Assembly: GCA_018713425.1 (NCBI GenBank)
Contig: DVOT01000110.1
Span: 1-8,157 of the forward strand
Length of the DNA: 8,157 bases
Direction: 5' to 3'
Source of the DNA: Alectryocaccomicrobium faecavium
GTDB lineage: Bacteria > Bacillota > Clostridia > Christensenellales > Aristaeellaceae
Below the pieces are notes generated by a model. The model was not told where the DNA came from. It searched no databases and saw nothing but the letters and a program-made list of their open reading frames with translations. Below are positions 1-5,302 of this stretch, piece by piece. The position numbers and the translations under genes were made by a program. Each line of letters starts with the position of its first letter. Position 1 is the stretch's first letter.

Positions 1-745
1 GCCATGTTTCATCCCCGATGGAGATTTCCCCTTCGAGCCGCCCACCCGTGGGGCGGGGAACAGCTTCACTTGCGCAGACAGATTTGGTTCTCCCCTGCTG
101 TTCAGATAAAATCTCCTGTCTGATGCGTCCGATGCAATCGGTGTTTTCCACAATCCCGTATTCGGAATATGTACCGCTCGCCCCAGTAACCCGTTTACAG
201 GCACGTTCGCACAGCTGCTTGCAGTTCCGTCTTTGTAATCCCTCGCCGTTGCGGTGGGCCACAAATGCGATGCGCTCGCGCCGGTGCGGCGCTCCGACAG
301 CCGCAGCTTCAAAATCAAACACGACGGCGTGATAGCCTTCACGCTCCAAACTTTCGATAACGTCGGCAGCGGCAAGGCGCAGGATTCCAGGAACGTTCTC
401 ACCGACCACCCAACGCGGCGCAAGCTCTCGGATAACCCTGAGCATTTCAGGCCATAGGTAACGTTCATCCCTTTTGCCATTTTGCTTTCCAGCCACGGAA
501 AACGGCTGGCAGGGGAAGCCTCCTGAGATAATATCGACTGTGTGCAAACCTGTTCGCTCATAAAATGCCTCCTGCGTGATTGTGCGGATGTCCCGCCATC
601 GAGGGACGTCCGGCCAATGTTTTTCGAGTATTTTCGTGGGGTAGTCCGCCAGCTCGCATTGGCCGACCGTTTGGAATCCCGCCATCTCTGCGGCGATATC
701 CAGACCGCCAATGCCAGAAAAGAGGGAAAGGTGCGTGGGTTTCAT
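1..745 (-). CDS. dcm: DNA (cytosine-5) methyltransferase, C-terminus cut by window edge
   Basis: Transfers a methyl group from S-adenosylmethionine to C5 of cytosine in a specific DNA site. The first 248 codons are present. Motif I (LFSGIGGLD, residues 8-16) binds the cofactor. Motif IV (GGFPCQPFS, 75-83) carries the catalytic cysteine C79. Motif VI is ENV (116-118). Motif VIII is in GAPHRRERIAF (151-161). All key residues are intact, so the visible half looks active. The target recognition domain and motifs IX-X lie beyond the left edge, so the site methylated cannot be guessed. The start is fixed by GAAGGAGT 9 nt upstream, formed from the last codons of the preceding gene, which ends 4 nt before this ATG, so the two are likely coupled. 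No restriction endonuclease is visible beside it; in phages such solitary methylases usually protect against host restriction. Family very sure; specificity unknown. Confidence 0.95.
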   Translation of the reverse strand, partial: MKPTHLSLFSGIGGLDIAAEMAGFQTVGQCELADYPTKILEKHWPDVPRWRDIRTITQEAFYERTGLHTVDIISGGFPCQPFSVAGKQNGKRDERYLWPEMLRVIRELAPRWVVGENVPGILRLAAADVIESLEREGYHAVVFDFEAAAVGAPHRRERIAFVAHRNGEGLQRRNCKQLCERACKRVTGASGTYSEYGIVENTDCIGRIRQEILSEQQGRTKSVCASEAVPRPTGGRLEGEISIGDETW

Positions 746-749
746 TTGG

Positions 750-1121
750 TCACTCCTTCGGCTTAATCCCCAACTTTTCGGCGATGTCGGCGGGGATGGG
801 CCTATCCCGGCAAGGATTGCAAACGGGAAAGCCAATACAATCTGCGTCTAACATGCTCATGAAGGCGCAGGGATGCACTCCATCAGCAGCGTCCGGGAAA
901 TTCGCCTGCTGCCACTCCCGCCGCGTCGGATATCGTGGTTCCAGGTGTTCTGCGGCATATTGCTCAATGACACGCGCGCATTCTTCCGGGTGCTCTTGCA
1001 GCATCTTCCGGCACTTGCTGATGGGGCCGTTTCCCAGCGCGCAGTCGCCACAGTCAGGCAACAGCCTGTTGCGCTCGTGCATCTTCTTAAACCAACGCAT
1101 TACTTTCGTAAACTCAGCCAT
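750..1121 (-). CDS. Small Cys-rich phage protein, possible metal binder
   Basis: A 123-residue soluble protein. Cysteines are spaced as in a metal-binding fold: C24-x2-C27, C37 and C48 in the first half, then C85, C95, C101 and C104. The middle has a YPTRREWQQANFP segment (64-76), and the end reads IPADIAEKLGIKPKE, a tail I associate with a recurrent small protein of Firmicutes phages (recognition from memory, not a search). The start is set by AGGAGG 9 nt upstream. It overlaps the end of the zinc-ribbon gene by 8 nt and ends 4 nt before the methylase, so all three are probably co-translated. No enzyme motif is seen. A structural zinc site and a nucleic-acid or protein-binding role are guesses. 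Confidence 0.85.
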   Translation of the reverse strand: MAEFTKVMRWFKKMHERNRLLPDCGDCALGNGPISKCRKMLQEHPEECARVIEQYAAEHLEPRYPTRREWQQANFPDAADGVHPCAFMSMLDADCIGFPVCNPCRDRPIPADIAEKLGIKPKE

Positions 1122-1344
1122 GTTGTTTATCCTCCTGAAGCGTATCCAGCTTTCTTCCGCACACAGGGCAAAAGCGCCTGTGCAGTACCGCGTAGGTTTC
1201 GCCGGTTATATTGACGAGTTCATCCCTCAGCGCCTGCTCGTGGGTAAGGGACGCAAGCGCAGGCATTAAATACTGTTTAACCTTGACGTATACTTCCGTG
1301 TCGCAAAATGAGCACTTCCCATGCTGTTTTGGGCTGTCTTTCAT
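1114..1344 (-). CDS. Small zinc-ribbon protein
   Basis: A 76-residue protein with two CxxC knuckles, C11-x2-C14 (CSFC) and C59-x2-C62 (CPVCGRKL), at opposite ends of a helical middle. This is the standard four-cysteine zinc ribbon, and the second knuckle has the typical CPxCGRxL form. Such proteins are common in phage early operons, and their targets are seldom known. GGAGGT lies 6 nt before the ATG and fixes the start. The reading frame ends 8 nt inside the next gene. A role as a nucleic-acid or protein adaptor is inferred only from the fold. Confidence 0.85.
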   Translation of the reverse strand: MKDSPKQHGKCSFCDTEVYVKVKQYLMPALASLTHEQALRDELVNITGETYAVLHRRFCPVCGRKLDTLQEDKQHG

Positions 1345-1377
1345 CGCCGTTACCTCCGATCCATGCCGCTGTCCCGT

Positions 1378-1524
1378 CTATACCTCCGTGACCCGCTCAA
1401 AGGGATCGTTGAAGTCGAGCCGCAGGCCAATTTCCGCGAAAACCTTGTTGGCTTCGTCAGGTTCCTCGGGCGTCTGGTCATGGGCTTGGCCCCGCCATGG
1501 TAACGCTTCTTCGCCATTGCTCAA
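1378..1524 (-). CDS. Small acidic ORF with TTG start coupled to MazG-like gene
   Basis: A 48-codon frame with a TTG start that shares TTGA with the stop of the MazG-like gene. It is acidic (EE at 20-21, then PDEAN, and DFNDPFERVTEV at the end), and its codons resemble the neighbouring real genes. Against it, the AAAGAGGT ribosome site is only about 2 nt from the TTG. A rival frame on the same strand (ATG at 1517, stop at 1350, 55 codons, MAKKRYHGGAKP...) has the same ribosome site at an ideal 9 nt, but it is very basic and uses AGG/AGA codons unlike its neighbours. One of the two probably fills this otherwise empty 175-nt gap; I favour the acidic frame slightly. Function unknown. Confidence 0.4.
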   Translation of the reverse strand: MSNGEEALPWRGQAHDQTPEEPDEANKVFAEIGLRLDFNDPFERVTEV

Positions 1525-2054
1525 TACCTCTTTCCGTGCAGGCGCGGGCGCGTCCGGTTGTATTCCATTTTCATGCGCATAATTTGCTCAAAATCATAGC
1601 CATGCGACGCAGCATATTCCTCGACCATCGCCAGCGCCCGGCAGATAAGCACGCTTTGCTGCCACAGCACCGCATCGTTACGCAGCGTATGGGCGAGTAT
1701 GGAAAGCGAGCAAACCATATCGTGAAGCGGAAACGCCAGCCTGTACAGTTCATCGGGGACAGCGCACAAGTATAACGCAGGCCCTTGCAGCGGGATTTTT
1801 GCCCATGCCGCAAAATCCAGCAGCCGGATTGCAAAGTCCGCCAGTTCGACAATGGTTCCCTCGGGCTTCTTTGGCCCGGACGCGGGCGTTTCATACCATA
1901 CACCTGCCTGCCCCTCCCGGTCGGCTTGGATCGCTTCGCAAATTTCGCAGTGAAGCATTTCAAAAGCGATTTCCTCTGCGTCATGCGCTTCCCAGAAGCC
2001 GTGTGCTACGGCATTTTCATGGATTTCAGCCGCCAGTGCGTCTAAGTTAGTCAT
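1521..2054 (-). CDS. MazG-like nucleotide pyrophosphohydrolase
   Basis: A 177-residue all-helical protein of the MazG/dUTPase-2-like NTP pyrophosphohydrolase type, which cleaves (d)NTPs to (d)NMP and pyrophosphate with Mg2+. The metal-binding signature is visible as ExxE (E37, E40 in HCEICEAI) followed after about 30 residues by ExxD (E70, D73 in VELADFAIRLLD). The C-terminus MEYNRTRPRLHGKRY matches the NxTRPxxHGGK-like end I know from phage members of this group. GGGAGG 9 nt before the ATG sets the start, and ATGA overlaps the stop of the preceding gene. Phage versions are thought to adjust nucleotide pools or block alarmone signalling during replication. Substrate not deducible. The frame-zero C-terminus fits the family, which argues against read-through into the small ORF after it. 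Confidence 0.8.
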   Translation of the reverse strand: MTNLDALAAEIHENAVAHGFWEAHDAEEIAFEMLHCEICEAIQADREGQAGVWYETPASGPKKPEGTIVELADFAIRLLDFAAWAKIPLQGPALYLCAVPDELYRLAFPLHDMVCSLSILAHTLRNDAVLWQQSVLICRALAMVEEYAASHGYDFEQIMRMKMEYNRTRPRLHGKRY

Positions 2055-2281
2055 CGCGCCTTGCCTCCCTTGCGCTTTGTTTTCCTTCGGGCCGCTCTGC
2101 CCTTCTTTTTCTCTCGCGGTTCATATACGGTACACTCTAACCCTGCAGGGCAGGGGCGGATTTTCCCAGTCAGTTCCAGATAGTCGCAGATCGCGTCGCC
2201 TATGGAGCCGCAGGCGCTTCGCGACCAGCAGTATTTGCAAGACCGGCAGCGCCGGTTGTGTGAAATATCGTTGTGTGCCAT
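2051..2281 (-). CDS. Small Cys-rich protein with basic tail
   Basis: A 76-residue protein with seven cysteines (C12, C15, C18, C24, C32, C44, C50) in its first 50 residues, arranged CRSCKYC...CGSIGDAIC...RPCPAGLEC. This suggests a metal-binding or disulphide-rich knot typical of small phage early proteins. From residue 58 on, the tail is almost only lysine and arginine (EKKKGRAARRKTKRKGGKAR), which fits nucleic-acid binding. A GAGAGGG site lies about 4 nt before the ATG. The TGA stop overlaps the MazG-like start as ATGA, so the two are coupled. No known family beyond general resemblance to Cys-rich phage hypotheticals. Confidence 0.8.
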   Translation of the reverse strand: MAHNDISHNRRCRSCKYCWSRSACGSIGDAICDYLELTGKIRPCPAGLECTVYEPREKKKGRAARRKTKRKGGKAR

Positions 2282-2298
2282 TTTTCCCTCTCTCTACC

Positions 2299-2509
2299 TC
2301 AGAACGGCAATTCGTCGTTGTAATCCTCAAATCCGCCATTGGCGCTGCTTTCTTCTGGTGAAGTGGCGTCGCGTTGGTTTTGCCGCTTCCCTCGGGCGGA
2401 AGCCTCAATCGCCTCCATCAGTTCCGCCATGGCCCCCCGCTTCATTGCGTTCAGCGTACCGGCCGTCGGTGTTGACAATCTCTGTGCCCATTCCGTTGAG
2501 AATGAACAT
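2299..2509 (-). CDS. Frame-split small protein ending in an SSB-type tail
   Basis: Two adjoining frames seem to make one gene. The 5' frame (ATG 2509, stop 2405, 34 codons) starts MFILNGMGTEIVNTDG and has GGAG about 12 nt upstream. The 3' frame (stop 2299) ends GGFEDYNDELPF, the classic C-terminal tip of bacterial SSB proteins that docks DNA-repair and replication partners. It has no convincing start or ribosome site of its own; ATGs at 2445 and 2430 lack one. Removing a single G from the run of six (C2433-2438 on the plus strand) joins both into a 69-residue protein in which a helix runs smoothly across the join (RYAERNEAG then AMAELMEAIEA). No OB fold is present, so it is not a full SSB. 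A mutation, a sequence error and slippage are all possible. Confidence 0.55.
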
Positions 2510-2566
2510 TATTTTTCATGTCTCCTTGGGCGTATAACCATCGTGCTGTTTTTGCCACGAGGCGAA

Positions 2567-2944
2567 TCACGTCTGCTCTGTGAAAAATATTTCTTCTACT
2601 GATTTACCATAATACCTTGATAAAGCACGCTTGGTTTTATCCCTTGGCGTTCTTGTTCCAAGTTCATAGGCCGTCAGCGCTGAAACGCTGATTCCAACCG
2701 CTGCGGCCACGATCTCCCGGCGGCGCTCCCCACGCAGGGCGATGAGCACCGTATTTCTCTGTATTTTTTGACTTTCAACCCGTAGGTGCAGCCTCGGCTC
2801 CTCCCGCATCGCACAAGCCGCGCATGTTTTCGGGGCGATTTCCTCTCCGGTGCGCAGGCACACATAGTATCGAATCTCGTCATGGGGCCGTGCGTATATG
2901 CACTTGTGCTTGCGCACTGCGTCATGTCGCAAAAGTACCTTCAT
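2567..2944 (-). CDS. XRE-type HTH protein with N-terminal Cys domain
   Basis: A 125-residue protein in two parts. Residues 1-50 hold C15, C29 and CAAC (C41, C44), a likely zinc site. Residues 63-121 form a Cro/C1-type helix-turn-helix: RREIVAAAVGISVSALTAYE (75-94) covers the helix pair, followed by GTRTPRDKTKRALSRYYGKS and VEEIFF, the usual end of an XRE domain. It should bind DNA and could be a middle or late regulator in the operon. GAGGG 9 nt upstream fixes the ATG, and ATGA overlaps the DUF551 stop. The XRE half is clear; the Cys half is a visual call. About 57 nt between its stop and the next start hold only the next ribosome site. Confidence 0.85.
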   Translation of the reverse strand: MKVLLRHDAVRKHKCIYARPHDEIRYYVCLRTGEEIAPKTCAACAMREEPRLHLRVESQKIQRNTVLIALRGERRREIVAAAVGISVSALTAYELGTRTPRDKTKRALSRYYGKSVEEIFFTEQT

Positions 2945-3153
2945 CTTTCAGCCCTCTTTTTTATCGTCGGCCCCTCGGGCGGCGTGGCCCAGTGTGTCAC
3001 CGGGCCGCGCCCTATGCCATAAGGATTATGGATGCCCGTTATCATCACGCCGTTGTTTGTATCCCACACCAGCACACACCCCTGCGCGTCGGCGTCCTCT
3101 GCCGTAGGCATGCGCTCGGCCTTGGATACCCAGCGGATTTCACGTTTCAGCAT
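2941..3153 (-). CDS. DUF551 family protein
   Basis: About 70 residues with the DUF551 pattern: WVSKAERMP near the start (the family has W(I/V)SVxERLP), a central strand pair CVLVWDTNNGVMITGI, and VTHWATPPEGP near the end (family THWxPLPExP). DUF551 proteins are small phage and prophage proteins of unknown function. I chose the ATG at 3153 (MLKREIRWVS) because the domain begins right after it and GAAAGAGAG lies 7 nt upstream. An in-frame ATG at 3183 would add ten residues but has only a weak ribosome site. The gene starts inside the last codons of the preceding paralog and ends ATGA-overlapped with the XRE gene. Confidence 0.85.
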   Translation of the reverse strand: MLKREIRWVSKAERMPTAEDADAQGCVLVWDTNNGVMITGIHNPYGIGRGPVTHWATPPEGPTIKKRAER

Positions 3154-3442
3154 CCCCAAACTCTCTTTCCGCCCGTTCCGCATAGCGCTCTATCGCGCGA
3201 CGGAAGGCGTCTCGCTGCCATGACTGCGATACAAATTCATGCATCCCCCATCCAATCATTCTTCCGATTGCAGCGGCAACCATTTCGGACGACATTATTC
3301 CTCTTATGTATGTCTCTATCCCCATCCGGTCGCCCTTATCCAGCAGCAGCATGCATATAAGCGCGTCAGCGTTTCCACCGATGTGCTCCAGCTCCGCTTT
3401 TCCCATGGCTGTTGTTTTCTCGACCTGTATCTCAACCTTCAT
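3140..3442 (-). CDS. Phage hypothetical, second of two tandem paralogs
   Basis: A 100-residue protein starting MKVEIQVEK. The chosen ATG (3442) has GGAGGGGGAAG close upstream; an open frame extends back to 3511 but lies inside the preceding gene and lacks a ribosome site. It resembles the preceding gene product along most of its length: the same MK(V/I)E(I/V)x(V/I)E start, then ELxxxxIxxNA(D/E)A(L/M)xC, then xxx(I/V)xGxMxxxxMxA(T/A)A(L/I)Gxxxx. A hydrophobic, methionine-rich stretch (about 50-66) could be a short amphipathic or membrane-touching helix, and the end is charged (ERYAERAEREFGDAET). No motif of known function. It overlaps the preceding gene by 11 nt and DUF551 by 14 nt. Confidence 0.75.
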   Translation of the reverse strand: MKVEIQVEKTTAMGKAELEHIGGNADALICMLLLDKGDRMGIETYIRGIMSSEMVAAAIGRMIGWGMHEFVSQSWQRDAFRRAIERYAERAEREFGDAET

Positions 3443-3755
3443 TGTTCTTCCCCCTCCGCAATTTCCGCATTTGCCTTGTCGCCCATCGGGCGGCGTCGAA
3501 CGCAAATACAATCCTGCGCAGCAGCGGCATTTTGTTGTTCGCCATGTATCTTCCGGCCAGCGTTCCCAGCGCTGTGGCTGCCATTCTTTCGGAAAGCCTC
3601 CCGTAGATCATACCGTCTACCCAAACTTTCAGCCCCCCGGGTATGGGTATGCTTCTGACCAACGTGCAGAGCATCGCCTCTGCGTTTTTCGCGATTTCCC
3701 GTCTTTCGAGCTCGCCCTGTTCGCCCATGCTTTCAATCTTCACTTCGATTTTCAT
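3432..3755 (-). CDS. Phage hypothetical, first of two tandem paralogs
   Basis: A 107-residue protein starting MKIEVKIESM, GGAGAG 5-6 nt upstream. Residues 19-35 (RREIAKNAEAMLCTLVR) and 45-67 (VWVDGMIYGRLSERMAATALGTLAG) align by eye with the gene after it, although many positions differ, so this is an old tandem duplication. The C-terminus is very basic (RRIVFAFDAARWATRQMRKLRRGKNNEG), whereas the sister's is mixed, so the two copies may have taken different partners. No enzyme motif or clear membrane span. It begins 23 nt before the end of the small membrane-protein gene. Confidence 0.75.
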   Translation of the reverse strand: MKIEVKIESMGEQGELERREIAKNAEAMLCTLVRSIPIPGGLKVWVDGMIYGRLSERMAATALGTLAGRYMANNKMPLLRRIVFAFDAARWATRQMRKLRRGKNNEG

Positions 3756-3954
3756 TTTGCTCTCCTATCTTCCGGCCCACCCGGCCTCCTTGCCGCGCAA
3801 GCTCTGTGCCGCTTTGCGTGTATGTCTCCGCCTTTTTCTTGCGTTGCTGCGTCGGGCGCCGTGTATATCTGCTTATGATTTTCTGGATTCTCCTGTTGTA
3901 ATACTCCGATATCGCTATGCCGGCCAGGAACGCCGCAATCCCCACGACTACCAT
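3733..3954 (-). CDS. Small membrane-anchored basic protein
   Basis: A 73-residue protein with one N-terminal hydrophobic segment (residues 1-16, VVVGIAAFLAGIAIS) followed by a long, strongly basic hydrophilic part rich in R, K and Q. By the positive-inside rule the C-terminal part should face the cytoplasm, giving a membrane-tethered basic tail that could hold nucleic acid or another phage protein. GGAGAG sits 5-6 nt before the ATG. It overlaps the preceding 42-codon membrane gene by 7 nt and the following gene by 23 nt. No family recognised. Confidence 0.7.
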   Translation of the reverse strand: MVVVGIAAFLAGIAISEYYNRRIQKIISRYTRRPTQQRKKKAETYTQSGTELARQGGRVGRKIGEQNENRSED

Positions 3955-4076
3955 GTGTCTCTCCGGTTCGGACGGCGCTCCTCCAGCATGCGGTTGTCGA
4001 GATACCGGGCGATGCGCGCCGCGTTGGGTAAAATGGCCGCGAGCGCGGCCAGTGAAAGGATGAGTTTTGTAACCAT
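3948..4076 (-). CDS. Tiny membrane peptide, 42 residues
   Basis: A 42-codon gene below usual length cut-offs. It reads MVTKLILSLAALAAILPN, a single hydrophobic span at residues 4-17, then a charged tail with RYLDNRMLEERRPNRRDTW. GGGGGAAAAG lies 3-4 nt before the ATG, with the G run about 8 nt away. It fills exactly the gap between its two neighbours and overlaps the next start by 7 nt, which supports its being real. It could be a membrane peptide of the holin-like or regulatory sort, but the sequence does not say which. Another frame spanning 3752-4117 is a shadow. Confidence 0.65.
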   Translation of the reverse strand: MVTKLILSLAALAAILPNAARIARYLDNRMLEERRPNRRDTW

Positions 4077-4104
4077 TGACTTTTCCCCCAAATCCTGCTA
4101 CAAT
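4076..4104 (+). promoter_or_regulatory. Putative antisense promoter inside the operon
   Basis: TTGACT (4076-4081), 17-nt spacer, TACAAT (4099-4104), with TG one base ahead of the -10, making an extended -10. It is close to sigma-A consensus in a GC-rich coding region and points right, against the operon. A transcript would start near 4111 and be antisense to the gene at 4098-4475. No plus-strand gene with a ribosome site follows. Confidence 0.45.
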
Positions 4105-4475
4105 ACAGGTGTATCATTGTTCCTGCCCTCGGATGGCGTTGCCGCGCCGCCGGGGGCCTTTCCCTTTTTCTCGGTGAGCTGACGCATGCGCCCCTCGATG
4201 AGCCGTAGGCGATAGGATATCATGCGCACGCCCTCGCTGCCTCGGCCTCGCTCCCGTGCGGCCCGCGCTTGCAGGCGCTTGCGCTCCGCCATCAACTCCT
4301 CCATGTCCATTTCGTAAATCGCCTTTTGTATCGCCCGCATCGTGCGCTTTCTCCTCTCGTGCTTCTTGCCTTGGCGTATGACCCAGTCCACGATCTTCCG
4401 CAGCTTGGCCAGCATGATGATGCCCAGCGTCAGCCAGACCAGCCCGTCAGCGAGCCTTAAAAGCCATACGCTCAT
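4098..4475 (-). CDS. Single-span membrane protein with coiled-coil tail
   Basis: A 125-residue protein. Residues 3-23 form a membrane segment (WLLRLADGLVWLTLGIIMLA), followed by a long charged helical stretch (24-110) with many R, K and E in heptad-like order, and a short flexible Gly/Pro-rich end. The charged part should lie in the cytoplasm. GGGAG 5 nt before the ATG gives the start, which lies 29 nt inside the preceding gene, so the two are tightly coupled. No known family. It could be a membrane scaffold or an exclusion-type protein, but that is inferred only from topology. An antisense promoter-like site overlaps its last codons. Confidence 0.75.
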   Translation of the reverse strand: MSVWLLRLADGLVWLTLGIIMLAKLRKIVDWVIRQGKKHERRKRTMRAIQKAIYEMDMEELMAERKRLQARAARERGRGSEGVRMISYRLRLIEGRMRQLTEKKGKAPGGAATPSEGRNNDTPVL

Positions 4476-4782
4476 ACAGCTCCCTTTCCATCACGGCCAG
4501 TGCCCGGCGCAAAATCTCCAGTTCCGTGGTATAGCGATTGAGCATGTACGCCGGGGCGTGCTTTTCGGCCAGCACCTTCCTGCGCGCTTCGTGCCTGTCG
4601 ATCGCGCGGCGTATCTGCTCATACCCGGCATAGCCCGCGTTGAGCGCCATGGCCCGCGCCTCGACTTCCCATTTTCTCATTGTCTCGCCGCGCGCATATG
4701 GCTCCAGCATCCACTCCGCCGGGTTTGGCCTGTGTCTCGGGCGTGCGCGTCGCTCTGTCTTGGATTTTTTGTAGTGCTTCAT
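4447..4782 (-). CDS. Helical, basic phage hypothetical
   Basis: A 111-residue soluble protein. The first 20 residues are strongly basic (KHYKKSKTERRARPRHRP). Residues 24-110 look helical, with many alanines, arginines and glutamates and two likely helix pairs (YEQIRRAIDRHEARRKVLAEK and YTTELEILRRALAVMERELYE). No catalytic motif or Cys cluster. A GGGGACA site is about 8 nt before the ATG, and ATGA overlaps the stop of the preceding gene. A small DNA-binding or scaffold role is possible. Not recognised. Confidence 0.75.
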   Translation of the reverse strand: MKHYKKSKTERRARPRHRPNPAEWMLEPYARGETMRKWEVEARAMALNAGYAGYEQIRRAIDRHEARRKVLAEKHAPAYMLNRYTTELEILRRALAVMERELYERMAFKAR

Positions 4783-4991
4783 AGCTGTGTCCCCTTTCTT
4801 TTCAGCATCGGCGTGCCGTCCGGCCGCCGGCCGCTTCTTTCATACCGCTTCGCCATGATAAGATTGCGATAATGCCCCGTGATTGCGGCGACTATCTTCA
4901 CTTCCAGGCCAATCGCCCTTGCTATTTCGCCGTTGGTCGCGCCCTCAATGGCCATTTTGACGATGGTTTCTTCCATGCTTTTTTGCGACAT
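4779..4991 (-). CDS. Small HTH-like protein
   Basis: A 70-residue protein. EETIVKMAIEGATNGEIARA (residues 7-26) followed by IGLEVKIVAAITGHYRNLIM (27-46) has the layout of a simple helix-turn-helix: a helix, the G-x-T-x-x-E-I-A turn and first helix, then a second helix. The rest is basic (KRYERSGRRPDG...KRKG). It probably binds DNA, but no known small regulator family is evident. AGGAGG 7 nt upstream fixes the ATG. It is ATGA-coupled to the gene after it, and 21 nt separate it from the gene before. Confidence 0.75.
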   Translation of the reverse strand: MSQKSMEETIVKMAIEGATNGEIARAIGLEVKIVAAITGHYRNLIMAKRYERSGRRPDGTPMLKRKGTQL

Positions 4992-5012
4992 GCTTGTCCT
5001 CCTGTGGTGGCC

Positions 5013-5219
5013 TTAGCCACCGTCCTCCTTTGGCGCTTGTTTCTGTGCCATCTGCGCGCGCACCAGCCGCTCCGCATACCGCCAGCGAATTCCATCGATG
5101 CAGCGGTTAACCTCGCGCATACGCCGCTCGATGACCTCCGGCGGTTGATTCGCGTAGGCCGAATCGTCCACACGGATGCGGCACCCACATTTTGCGATAT
5201 AGTCCATCACGATTGCCAT
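5013..5219 (-). CDS. Phage hypothetical, 68 residues
   Basis: A 68-residue protein. The start, MAIVMDYIAKCGCRIRVDD, looks like two short strands with a CxC pair (C11, C13), followed by a helical part with C40 (PPEVIERRMREVNRCIDGIRWRYAERLV) and a polar end. GGAGGAGGT about 9 nt before the ATG is one of the strongest ribosome sites in the operon. About 83 nt upstream (5220-5302) carry no gene on either strand that I can support, the longest gap in this stretch. Function unknown. A longer frame through this region (5107-5328) is a shadow without a ribosome site. Confidence 0.75.
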   Translation of the reverse strand: MAIVMDYIAKCGCRIRVDDSAYANQPPEVIERRMREVNRCIDGIRWRYAERLVRAQMAQKQAPKEDGG

Positions 5220-5302
5220 TGACCAACACCTCCTCCCAGAGCGTATTCCGATGTGGTTTGTCCAGTTGCGTGGCGTTGATTATGATTTCTAGGGCGGTTC
5301 CC

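Noticed and set aside
580..1269. Long plus-strand open frame (229 codons)
   Set aside because: It lies opposite three minus-strand genes with ribosome sites and family signatures, has no ribosome site, and its Ser/Arg/Cys-rich content is typical of an antisense shadow.
1521..1640. Programmed frameshift from the MazG-like gene into the acidic frame after it
   Set aside because: The frame-zero C-terminus (NRTRPRLHGKRY) already matches the usual end of the family, and no slippery heptamer is seen in the overlap.
1571..1984. Minus-strand frame inside the MazG-like gene
   Set aside because: Alternate frame of a gene with intact metal-binding motifs; rich in Arg, Cys and Trp, no ribosome site.
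2472..2501. TTGACA on the plus strand as a third counter-directed promoter
   Set aside because: No acceptable -10 at 16-18 nt; it is part of the codons for EIVNT.
3306..3878. Plus-strand open frame (190 codons) and its overlapping plus-strand neighbours at 3239-4182
   Set aside because: Shadows of the paralog pair and the membrane genes: no ribosome site, Pro/Ser/Phe-rich composition, no recognisable domain.
3752..4117. Minus-strand 121-codon frame
   Set aside because: Overlaps two better supported genes (3733-3954 and 3948-4076) that both have ribosome sites and coherent membrane segments.
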